A stretch of 60,952 nt of DNA from positions 1 through 60,952 of the forward strand of contig JAHIVG010000103.1 of the NCBI GenBank assembly GCA_018816705.1, read 5' to 3'. The position numbers and the translations under genes are program-made. This DNA is from Nanobdellota archaeon (GTDB lineage Archaea > Nanobdellota > Nanobdellia > Woesearchaeales > JAHIVG01). The notes beneath the pieces are model-generated. The model saw only the letters and a program-made list of their open reading frames with translations, searched no databases and was not told the origin of the DNA. Positions 8,232 through 17,048 of the stretch are shown piece after piece. Numbering within the stretch: the stretch's first letter is position 1; each line of letters opens with the position of its first letter.

Positions 8232-9673
8232 AGAAAAAACCTATCCCTTTGATTGTATTTATACTTATTGGTGGATTTGTGGGTTTGATTATTCATATTA
8301 GCCCCCTTTTATTTGAGATGGATATATTTCGACAATTGACTCTAAAAGAAAGTGGTAGATACCAACCAGAATATATATTTGAATATGATTGTCAAGAATA
8401 TAACTTTTCATTATTGTTATATCAAAGTTATTATGAACATTTTCAATCAAGTAAGAAGCAGGTTTTTTCTTTATCAGATATGGATGAAAATGAATTCTTA
8501 GACAAATATTATGGGATTTTCTTATCTAATAAAATTGATGAAAAAATATTGGATGAAATTATTCAGATCATTCAGGAAGAAATATCTTCGGAGGATAGTG
8601 ATAATGTTGTACTAGCAATAGTTTCTTTTGTCCAGAATTTCGAGTATAATTGTGAAAAAGCAAATAGTTACGAGCTTTTTAACCTTGACCCTTACTATGA
8701 CTTGGAGTATAATACGAATTATCCTTATGAAACTCTGTATCATTCAATTGGTGTTTGCGAAGACACCTCGATTCTGTTAGCCAAGTTATTAATAAAATTG
8801 GGGTATGGTGTTGCCTTATTATATTTTGAAGATGAAAAGCATATGTCCGTTGGATTAGCTTGTGCTGATGAATACTCTAACTATGAATCTGGTTATTGTT
8901 ATATTGAAACAACTCTTCCAAGCCAGATTGGAATTGTACCATATATAGCAAATGAGATTGAGATAAAATCGACTCCAAATATAATTGAAATAGCTGAAGG
9001 AAAAACATTTAATAAAATTACACAAATAAAAAAGCAACAGGAAGAATTGAGCAATGAATATGGACCCGATATTTTGCAATTGGCCAAATGTCAAGAAATA
9101 GAACTACTCAAAGAAATTATACAGTTAGAAAAAGAGCTAGAACCATTTACAACAAAATTAATGAAATATGAAGAGCGAATAAATAAATCCGAAAATAAAG
9201 TTGATTATCAGGAATCAATACTTGATTCATACGACGATCAATATAAAGAGATTGGGATTATGGATACTGATTATCAATGGTCTCTTTATGAATATGATAG
9301 TGCATGTTTCTATATTATCACCGACGAACAATATGCACAGTGTACAAAATTGTACAACAAAGCTGAGGACAAACGACAGGCATTAAATAGCGAAATTGAT
9401 GATTTTAATAGTGGATATTACACAGCATATGAAGAGTATAATACCACGTTAAATGAATATAATAATCTTATTGATGAATATAATGAATTTACAGAGGCAT
9501 ACAATACTCAAATTGAACCATATAATGAAAAAATTGAGATATATAACAATCTATTGTTAGAGTCGTATAAAGAATGTTCTCCTGTAAAATATGAACCTGA
9601 AGAACAGACTACTGTAATAACAGTACACCCAATAGAACCCTCAATTGTGATCTCAGAGGTTAATTCTTATTAG
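8228..9673 (+). CDS. Membrane-anchored transglutaminase-like protein with long coiled-coil/repeat C-terminus
   Basis: GVCEDTSILLAKLLIKLG plus KHMSVGL (Cys/His core), then EYN-type repeats. Confidence 0.65.
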   Translation: MKKKPIPLIVFILIGGFVGLIIHISPLLFEMDIFRQLTLKESGRYQPEYIFEYDCQEYNFSLLLYQSYYEHFQSSKKQVFSLSDMDENEFLDKYYGIFLSNKIDEKILDEIIQIIQEEISSEDSDNVVLAIVSFVQNFEYNCEKANSYELFNLDPYYDLEYNTNYPYETLYHSIGVCEDTSILLAKLLIKLGYGVALLYFEDEKHMSVGLACADEYSNYESGYCYIETTLPSQIGIVPYIANEIEIKSTPNIIEIAEGKTFNKITQIKKQQEELSNEYGPDILQLAKCQEIELLKEIIQLEKELEPFTTKLMKYEERINKSENKVDYQESILDSYDDQYKEIGIMDTDYQWSLYEYDSACFYIITDEQYAQCTKLYNKAEDKRQALNSEIDDFNSGYYTAYEEYNTTLNEYNNLIDEYNEFTEAYNTQIEPYNEKIEIYNNLLLESYKECSPVKYEPEEQTTVITVHPIEPSIVISEVNSY

Positions 9674-9956
9674 ATCAATAAAAAAAAAGAAAGAAATAAA
9701 TACTAGATAATAATTTAGTGGAATAAAGTTATAATTTAAAAGAGGGTGAAAAAATATTATACTCAACTGAGGAAGCGGATTCTTAGTGTAGCGTCACTTT
9801 GGATTCACTTTCCCTCACTTTTTTCTACCTGACAGTGTACACAAAAAACATAACAATTTTTCTATCTTCTTCCTCGTTGTCAAGTGATCTCTGCTCGATG
9901 AGACGCTACTCAAATGACGGTTTGAGAGAGCTTGAATAATTAAGTGAGGGAAAGCG

Positions 9957-10103
9957 ATGACTACGCTAGTACACATACTAGCCAGAAGTCCTCCAGCCAT
10001 TCTCCTAGCTTTAGGAGGGATTGGTTGGTTGCTTCACATCCAAGGATCTTGGTTACTCTTGGTCCTGGGTGTTGGATTGCAAATACTCTGGCTAGGAAAA
10101 TAG
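9957..10103 (+). CDS. 48-aa predicted membrane microprotein
   Basis: MTTLVHILARSPPAILLALGGIGWLLHIQGSWLLLVLGVGLQILWLGK, read directly from the sequence. Confidence 0.45.
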   Translation: MTTLVHILARSPPAILLALGGIGWLLHIQGSWLLLVLGVGLQILWLGK

Positions 10104-10207
10104 GCAAGTAAAGAAAGATTACAACAGGAACTCGGATTCATTTAATTAGTTGTACTTCTATCATATTTATAAAGTGGATAATTAACTCCCCATATCATCC
10201 ATTTTTC

Positions 10208-11020
10208 TCAAACGGGCCTACAATACATCCGCTCGAAGGCTCTCAGGTTGTCAAGAGAATCCGACTGGAAGTTGAATGGGAAATCATACATACGCCTGCT
10301 CTCAGCATCGACCGGCGTCCAAACATATAGTTGTGGCCTTTCCTTCTCCTCACCTGCGAGCCTGGTGCAGCGGATGGCCATTATATCACGGCAGCTGGTC
10401 AGCTGACTGCAGGACAGGTTCATCCACACTTCATACTTATCCGGGTAGAGAGACATCAGCTTTGAATCCGTCTTCTTGTCCTCTATCTCAGCCCAGAACT
10501 GGTCTGCAGTTATAGGTATGCCCATCCTGAAATGGTCCAATTCGGGGAACTCCATCACCTTTGAAGTGTATTTGCTCCGGATGATCCAGAACGGGTCATA
10601 AAAAACAGCTGTATAGACCCCTGAAGTATATGAGAAGTAGGTCTCATTGCCTATCAGGTACCTCACCCCGAACGGAACAATGTACTTAATCCCTGGAATC
10701 TCCTTGTCGAGGGTAGAGAGGAAATCGTCCATGTCCCACGCAGTGATGTTGTAGAAATACTGCGGCTCTGGCTCGGGTGCCTTCTTGGGCTTCTGCTCGA
10801 CATTAGGGTTCGGGAGCATGTTATAGATAGAGGCGTCGATGTCCGGCTGTGTCAAGTTCACTTGTATGACATTAGATGCCGTCCCGTTGACTGTCTCGTT
10901 GGAAAGGGTCACGTTCTGCGGCAAAGGCTCTGGTTTGTCCCTCAGCACCAGAAAATACAGCGCGGCAGCAATCCCGAGCAAGAGCACTGCTGCGGTGATG
11001 ATGATTATGATCTTCTTCAT
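10208..11020 (-). CDS. Hypothetical membrane-anchored protein
   Basis: N-terminal TM, 270 aa; upstream TATA-like sequence. Confidence 0.7.
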   Translation of the reverse strand: MKKIIIIITAAVLLLGIAAALYFLVLRDKPEPLPQNVTLSNETVNGTASNVIQVNLTQPDIDASIYNMLPNPNVEQKPKKAPEPEPQYFYNITAWDMDDFLSTLDKEIPGIKYIVPFGVRYLIGNETYFSYTSGVYTAVFYDPFWIIRSKYTSKVMEFPELDHFRMGIPITADQFWAEIEDKKTDSKLMSLYPDKYEVWMNLSCSQLTSCRDIMAIRCTRLAGEEKERPQLYVWTPVDAESRRMYDFPFNFQSDSLDNLRAFERMYCRPV

Positions 11021-11115
11021 GTCATGCCTCTTTTATTATCCCTGACTGGATTCGAGGATTTATAAAGTTAACTGAATCCAAACATATATAAACTTGCTCG
11101 GCGCTTTCTTTGGCC

Positions 11116-11832
11116 ATGGGGGTAGTGTTAATCGGGCAGGGAAAGAGCTATCTGGTCAAGGACCCAGCCAAGGCATTCCACACGCAATACGGCTTCATAG
11201 CCCCCGGTATGCTGAAGGAAGGGTGTGATGCAGAGACAAATATGGGCAAGGGCTTTGCTGTCATCAATGCCTCTTTCATCGACTTATACGGCAAGATATC
11301 AAGGAGCCCGCAGATAATTCCGAGAAAGGACATAGGCCTGATAATGGCAGAGACAGGCATCGGCAAGGACAGCCTGGTCATAGATTCCGGGACAGGCTCT
11401 GGCGCATTGTGCTGCATGCTCGCCAGGGTGGCCAAGAAAGTGGTGAGCTATGAGATCAGGCCTGATTTCCTGAACATAGCGGAAAAGAACAAAAAATATT
11501 TAGGCCTGAACAACCTTACCATAAAGGAAGGCGACATATACGACGGCGTACAGGAACGCAACGCTGACCTCCTGACCCTTGACGTGCCGGAGCCGTGGAA
11601 AGCATTGGACACAGCCAGCAAGTGCCTCAAGTCCGGAGGTTTCATCGTATCATACTCACCGAGCGTCCCGCAGGTGATGGACTTCGTCTCGTCTCTCGAC
11701 AAGAGGTTTGTCCATGTCAAGACCTGCGAACTGATCGAACGGGAATGGGAAGTCAACGAGCGCAAGGTCAGGCCCAAGAGCAGAGGCATAGGGCACTCTG
11801 GGTTCTTGACATTCGCGCGCAAGCTGAGGTGA
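11116..11832 (+). CDS. trmI: tRNA (adenine-N1)-methyltransferase (TrmI/Trm61 family)
   Basis: FHTQYGFI, VIDSGTGSGALCCMLAR, LLTLDVPEPW. Confidence 0.85.
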   Translation: MGVVLIGQGKSYLVKDPAKAFHTQYGFIAPGMLKEGCDAETNMGKGFAVINASFIDLYGKISRSPQIIPRKDIGLIMAETGIGKDSLVIDSGTGSGALCCMLARVAKKVVSYEIRPDFLNIAEKNKKYLGLNNLTIKEGDIYDGVQERNADLLTLDVPEPWKALDTASKCLKSGGFIVSYSPSVPQVMDFVSSLDKRFVHVKTCELIEREWEVNERKVRPKSRGIGHSGFLTFARKLR

Positions 11833-11837
11833 AAAAC

Positions 11838-12065
11838 ATGAAAGCCTATGTGTTGGTGACCCTCGAAGGGTCAAACGAGCAGAACGTGTTCAAGAAACTA
11901 GAGTCGCTGAAGGAAGTCAAGGACCTCCACATACTGTTCGGGGAATGGGATGTCATAGCTGAGCTCGAGATAGCCTCCTCTGATGAGCTGGGAGAGTTCG
12001 TCATGAAGAACATAAGGTCCCTGCCAGAGGTCAAGCTCACCAGCACCATGATAGTGGCCAAGTAG
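11838..12065 (+). CDS. Stand-alone Lrp/AsnC ligand-binding (RAM) domain protein
   Basis: MKAYVLVTLEGSNEQNVFKKLESLKEVKDLHILFGEWDVIAELE; ATG at 11838 is more plausible than the extended ORF start. Confidence 0.8.
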   Translation: MKAYVLVTLEGSNEQNVFKKLESLKEVKDLHILFGEWDVIAELEIASSDELGEFVMKNIRSLPEVKLTSTMIVAK

Positions 12066-12629
12066 ATGCCCAAGGAAGAGATAAGGGTCCTAGGCATAGA
12101 TGATACGCCCTTCGATAAGTTCAAGGACAAGAGGGCAAAGATAATAGGGGTCCTTTACAGGGGCGGCAAGTTCCTGGACGGAGTTCTTTCGGTCGATGTT
12201 GATGTTGACGGCACCGATGCAACCGCCAAGATAGCCTCGATGGTGAACAATAGCAAGTTCAAGGAGCAGCTCAGGGCTATACTCATGAAAGGCATCGCGG
12301 TTGCCGGCTTCAACATAATCGACATACATGAGCTTTCTGAGAAGACATGCCTGCCGGTCATAGTCGTGATGCGGTCACCTCCGAGATTGAAAGAGATGGT
12401 CTCTGCCCTGAAAAGGTTGGGATACACCGAGCAGCTCGAAAGCCTCGAGAAAGCCGGCAAGATAAACAATGCCGGCAAGGTACTCTTCCAGTGCGCAGGC
12501 TGCACGGAAGATAAGGCTGCCTCAATCATCGAGGTAACGACCACTCACGGCAACATACCTGAACCCCTGAGGGTGGCGCACCTTATTGCTGGCGGAATAA
12601 CCAAAGGAGAGAGCAGGGGACGGGCCTGA
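12066..12629 (+). CDS. DUF99 (endonuclease V-related) family protein
   Basis: IRVLGIDDTPF, archaeal DUF99 pattern. Confidence 0.8.
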   Translation: MPKEEIRVLGIDDTPFDKFKDKRAKIIGVLYRGGKFLDGVLSVDVDVDGTDATAKIASMVNNSKFKEQLRAILMKGIAVAGFNIIDIHELSEKTCLPVIVVMRSPPRLKEMVSALKRLGYTEQLESLEKAGKINNAGKVLFQCAGCTEDKAASIIEVTTTHGNIPEPLRVAHLIAGGITKGESRGRA

Positions 12630-12781
12630 AATTCTGGAAGGATTGCCGGAAAAAATATTGCCACAACACTTCTTTGCGATAGGATTTGCGGGACGAGGGA
12701 TGATTTATCCGGTCCACGGCCCAGGATTTCCGGATTTGCCTCGAAAAGACGTATAAAGGATTTTGACCGCTGCCTTGGACG

Positions 12782-14119
12782 GTGATGCACATGAAAAGAG
12801 GAATAATCATTATTTTGCTGATGTACTTGCCTATATGCCTGGCTGACAACATCGTGATAAGCGAGGTGCTGTTCTGGGCCAATAACACTGACGCTGGCGG
12901 AGAGTTCGTCGAGCTCTACAACCCCACAGAATACCCTGTGAACATATCCGGCTGGCTCATCGCTACCGAAAGCTCTGACACCGACGCTGAGATACCTGAA
13001 GGGACCTTATTGCTGCCCCATCAATACTACCTTATCGCAGACACAGGCTGGGACGAGAACAAGGATGATGCGGGTTGGCCGTCAGCAGACTATGAGGAAA
13101 CGATCTCATTATTCAACTCAGATTCAGGTGTGGCCCTCGTGGCCGATGATGTTGTCATAGACGCAACAGGTTGGGGGGACCCGAACAGCATAGAAGACAA
13201 CAAGTATGAGGGCACACCACACCCTATAATCATCAAGGGCAACAGTATCGAGAGAAGGCCCGGCCTGGAGGACGAGACAGGAGGCAACGGCCAGGACACA
13301 GACGACAACTCGGCAGATTTCCTCGAGCGGAGCCCTGAGCCGCAGAACAGCGACAGCTTCGAGATCCCGTTCGTCTATGACCCCGCGCATGTAGGCAACT
13401 TCACCATCGAGTTCACTGTCATCGGGAGTGGGCCCGAGTTCCTGCTAGTCGAAGTAGAGGATGACAGCGACGCCGAAGGCGTTCAGGTCCTGCCATTCCC
13501 AGGCGAAGAAAGAGAGGTGGAGGTGAACGCCACCATGCAATACAATGGCGTCGAGGGATTGGTGGTGCAGGCAAGATTCATGAATCTTACGCATAACCTC
13601 AGCCTTGACTGGCACAATGACACGCTCGGGCTGTTCACGGGATCGGTGAGCCTGCCGTATCACGCTTCCGGGAACCGATCAATCATCTTCACTGCTGTCG
13701 GTAGAGAGAACGCCTCTTACCAGGTCTGGGTCGGGGTGATGGAGGTCGCTGCATTGCTGCTGGACAGCCCCGGGACGAGCTTTGAATCAGAGCCAGGACA
13801 AGAGCACATACTCTGGGGGGATGATGATGTCGGGACAGCCGATAAGCCGACCCTGAAGAACATCGGCAACGTGCCGCTAGACATGAAGGTCAAGGGAGCA
13901 GAGTTCTCCAACGGGGATGTGGATTTGCCGCCAGAGACCTGCGGCTACAACCTCAACATGAGCCAGGTCTTCATGCCGCTATCGTCAAGCTGGCAGACCC
14001 TTGATGCCGGGCTGGAGAGCAGCCACACAGTGCCCTTGAGCGTGCAGCTGAGGATACCAGATGACGCTTCCAGCGGGGCCTATCTCGGGAGCTTGCTGAT
14101 TGCAGGAGCGGCATCATGA
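12782..14119 (+). CDS. Secreted protein with lamin-tail (LTD) domain
   Basis: Signal peptide; IVISEVLFWANNTDAGGEFVELYNPTEYPVNISGWLI. Confidence 0.8.
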   Translation: MMHMKRGIIIILLMYLPICLADNIVISEVLFWANNTDAGGEFVELYNPTEYPVNISGWLIATESSDTDAEIPEGTLLLPHQYYLIADTGWDENKDDAGWPSADYEETISLFNSDSGVALVADDVVIDATGWGDPNSIEDNKYEGTPHPIIIKGNSIERRPGLEDETGGNGQDTDDNSADFLERSPEPQNSDSFEIPFVYDPAHVGNFTIEFTVIGSGPEFLLVEVEDDSDAEGVQVLPFPGEEREVEVNATMQYNGVEGLVVQARFMNLTHNLSLDWHNDTLGLFTGSVSLPYHASGNRSIIFTAVGRENASYQVWVGVMEVAALLLDSPGTSFESEPGQEHILWGDDDVGTADKPTLKNIGNVPLDMKVKGAEFSNGDVDLPPETCGYNLNMSQVFMPLSSSWQTLDAGLESSHTVPLSVQLRIPDDASSGAYLGSLLIAGAAS

Positions 14120-14655
14120 GATGCATATTCATCTTGCTCTTTCTCCTCCCTTCGGTAACTGCCCTGACCCTCGGGGTCTCACCTCCGAGGGTCGACCTAG
14201 GGGAAATGGACAGAGGGGCTGAATCAACTGTGGAGCTTACGATCTTCAACCCCAACACTGTTGCCACAAGCTTCATCTTCGAGGAAGACGAATGCTTCGA
14301 GCCCACGAAGAAGACGGTTCGGATAAAGGGAAAAGGGATGAGCAAGGCTGGATTCAACGTCAAAGCCATTGACGAAACCTGCCCGATCACCATAAGGCCC
14401 AAGACAAGCGACGGCAGCCTGGTGCCTGGGATAACTGTTGAGGTGAACACGCGCCTGGCACAAGAAGTTGGACAGAAAGCGCTGGCAGCAGTTGTGCAGC
14501 CAAAGCCTCAGGCTATCATGACCGAGAATCCTGGAGAGATAATCCTTACAGATGACAAACCTATGGCAAAGCCGAACAGGTTCGTGGGAGCGGCGATCGT
14601 CGCATCGATAATACTATTGGGGATGGTAGTGTTCAAAGTAGTCAAAAGGGACTAA
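14116..14655 (+). CDS. Secreted membrane-anchored Ig-like protein
   Basis: Signal peptide, C-terminal TM; ATGA overlap with the upstream CDS. Confidence 0.65.
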   Translation: MRCIFILLFLLPSVTALTLGVSPPRVDLGEMDRGAESTVELTIFNPNTVATSFIFEEDECFEPTKKTVRIKGKGMSKAGFNVKAIDETCPITIRPKTSDGSLVPGITVEVNTRLAQEVGQKALAAVVQPKPQAIMTENPGEIILTDDKPMAKPNRFVGAAIVASIILLGMVVFKVVKRD

Positions 14656-15686
14656 CGCTTGGTCGCCACTATCTGCATGCTGGTCTCTATCCCTTCCCTA
14701 GGGAAGGTCGTGGTCTGCATGGTGCGCAGCAAGGCATTCCTCAAAGCGACCTCAATCTCATCCTGATCCATGCCAGAATCCTTCAAAGGGCCTAGGGCAG
14801 AGAGCAGGTAGACCTCCAAGAGCTGGGCAGGATTATACCTCAATTCTGTGGTGTCCCGTCTAACAATATTGAAATCGTGGCTTAACAGATCTTCAAGCTC
14901 GCCTTTCTGATAAGTATAAGGGCAGCCTTCCTCTAATTTCTTACCCGCCTCTGCGTTAGCCGCTATCATCAGGTGCTTGTAAAACTGGCGTTGCTTCATG
15001 TGCTTCTTATCCATCTTCTCATCGCCGAACTCATAGTCATGCCCTGTCAGGCTCAAAGCGAAAATGCCATTATCATCCAAAGCCTCATAAGCATTGTTTA
15101 TGACAAGGGCTGGATAATCATCCTTAGTCACCCCCTCTGGTGGGGCTCGCCTCCACCAGTGAGCGTTCTGCCAGGCGACAATCAGGCCAGCTCCGTCCCC
15201 CAACTCATTCACCTTATGAGGCCCACCATGTGAGAATGTAACATCCATAAAATGTTCCTCAAGCATCTTCCTCGTGACAGTGAGATGTTCCCTCAGGTCT
15301 ACCATGTCAGCAAGCTCTGCAATCAATGGCGGATAAGGATGGCCGTCTCGTAACTTATCAATTGAGTCAAAGAGACCCTCTGCAGATGTCTGGGAAAACT
15401 TGATCTTAGCCATCCTCAGATGGTCCTCGTTCGATTCGAGTGCCTTCACTTGGAGATGCGGCACCCTGCGGAGGGCTTGCTGGGTAAAGATGCCGCTCCT
15501 GGCTGCAATGTCGTACATGTCCTGTATCTTATCCAGATCCCTGACTTCCTGTATAGAATCGAGAAGATGATTGGCCATGTTCTCATAGCTGCGGAGATTG
15601 GCTGCGTGCTGCTCCCACTGCAAAGCGTCCTGACCCCTCCAAAAGGAAGGCTGCTCATAATTCGTAGTACCTGGCATTACCATCAC
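14652..15686 (-). CDS. Hypothetical protein, possible methyltransferase fold
   Basis: MYDIAARSGIFTQQAL...VKALESNEDHLRMA, ALDDNGIFALSLTGHDYEF. Confidence 0.55.
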   Translation of the reverse strand: MMVMPGTTNYEQPSFWRGQDALQWEQHAANLRSYENMANHLLDSIQEVRDLDKIQDMYDIAARSGIFTQQALRRVPHLQVKALESNEDHLRMAKIKFSQTSAEGLFDSIDKLRDGHPYPPLIAELADMVDLREHLTVTRKMLEEHFMDVTFSHGGPHKVNELGDGAGLIVAWQNAHWWRRAPPEGVTKDDYPALVINNAYEALDDNGIFALSLTGHDYEFGDEKMDKKHMKQRQFYKHLMIAANAEAGKKLEEGCPYTYQKGELEDLLSHDFNIVRRDTTELRYNPAQLLEVYLLSALGPLKDSGMDQDEIEVALRNALLRTMQTTTFPREGIETSMQIVATKR

Positions 15687-15760
15687 CCAAAAGGGGAAAA
15701 ATCCTGGGATTTATAAACATTATGGGGATTTGCTGGGGCAGGTTGATATTGCCCCCTGTG

Positions 15761-15891
15761 GGCTCTGTCCTAATTCTGGCGGATTGGTCGCGCTGGCTGT
15801 CGCTTCCTCTCTTTTCCCGCCTCGCCAGGCAGGGCGGGAAAAGAGATTCAGCCCGCAAATGTGGCGGTAAGCCGGGACTCAGGACAGAGCC
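15761..15891. mobile_element. MITE-like palindromic element, 131 bp, 11-bp TIRs, 9-bp flanking direct repeat
   Basis: GGCTCTGTCCT (15761-15771)/AGGACAGAGCC (15881-15891); CCCCCTGTG at 15752-15760 and 15892-15900. Confidence 0.7.
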
Positions 15892-15937
15892 CCCCCTGTG
15901 CAAACTTTTATTAACAAATCCCGTCTTCTGCCGGGTG

Positions 15938-16978
15938 ATGGAACCGCGAATTATGTCGCCTGATGAGCTAAAACAGCTGGAAGACGGATTCGGCATAAAG
16001 GTAATCCGGCAGTCGCCGCTGCGGCACAGCAGCTCGACAGTCGTGGCTTTGGAAACCGACCGCGGACAGCGCGTCGCGAAGAGATACCCGCCGCAATACA
16101 CGCCGGAGATGGTCCTTGCCCAGCAGGATGCAAATGTCCACATGCGCGGCCTTGGAACGCCTACGCCGGAGTTTTACAGCACTGGCAACGGTAGCACCGT
16201 CATGGTATTCGACGGCTCGGCGTACATCCTGATGGACCGGCTTCCAGGCGATGTCGCAGACTGGAAAGACCCTGACAACACGGAGCTGGTCATGCAGGGG
16301 CTTGCACTCGGCCATAATGGCTTGAGGGGCTTCAATCCTGAAGGATTTGCCCAGCCGCCGCGCTTCACAACCTTTCTTGTCGACCAGGCCGAGAACCTCG
16401 AGGGACTGCTTCCTGCATCGCCGAAAAGCGATACCGACCGATATGTCCTCGGCACCATGCCGTACATAAAGGAAGTTGCAGCAAAGTCTGATGCATTCTG
16501 GTCAGGGTTCCTCTCCGGGCTTCCCCCGCCTCGGAGGTATATCCTGGGTGATTATAACAGGGAATCACTGCTGGCAAAAGGAAAAGATATCACAGGCCTT
16601 GTTGTGCTCAACCATATCCGGCCGGGGTTCCTGGCTGCAGACGTTGTGCACACACTTGACTTATTGGCAATCGACAAAGAGACTGAAGGGATGGAGCTTG
16701 AAGAACGGGTTGACTGGAAGAGGATGTCTGAGGCGATGCAGGCATATCATGGAAATAATCCGGAAATCGCGGCAGATATCCCCCTTTTCCCGCCATTGCT
16801 GCAAGCGAAAGGCGTTGCGGATGTCATCCAGACCTGGCGGAAAGGGTATGACCCGGATGCATCTCAAGGGCAGAGGGATTATTTCAATAACAGGGTGAGC
16901 TTCTTCGTCGTGCGCGTGGATGCCGCAAAAAGGCTCGGCGGCAGGATGATTGATGTTCTCGAAAGCGCGATAAAGTGA
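15938..16978 (+). CDS. Aminoglycoside phosphotransferase-like kinase fold protein (tentative)
   Basis: Start at 15938 preferred (upstream part of the ORF runs through the repeat element); IRQSPLRHSSSTVVALETDRGQRVAKRYP. Confidence 0.5.
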   Translation: MEPRIMSPDELKQLEDGFGIKVIRQSPLRHSSSTVVALETDRGQRVAKRYPPQYTPEMVLAQQDANVHMRGLGTPTPEFYSTGNGSTVMVFDGSAYILMDRLPGDVADWKDPDNTELVMQGLALGHNGLRGFNPEGFAQPPRFTTFLVDQAENLEGLLPASPKSDTDRYVLGTMPYIKEVAAKSDAFWSGFLSGLPPPRRYILGDYNRESLLAKGKDITGLVVLNHIRPGFLAADVVHTLDLLAIDKETEGMELEERVDWKRMSEAMQAYHGNNPEIAADIPLFPPLLQAKGVADVIQTWRKGYDPDASQGQRDYFNNRVSFFVVRVDAAKRLGGRMIDVLESAIK

Positions 16979-17048
16979 AAGATGATTCATGAAACCAGGC
17001 ATGTACCTGATCCATAACTATCCTTCTGCTTGCAACGATTAAATAGAG

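Noticed and set aside
15722-15937. N-terminal extension of the 15722-16978 ORF
   Set aside because: The extension is the translated MITE-like repeat; ATG at 15938 gives a cleaner start
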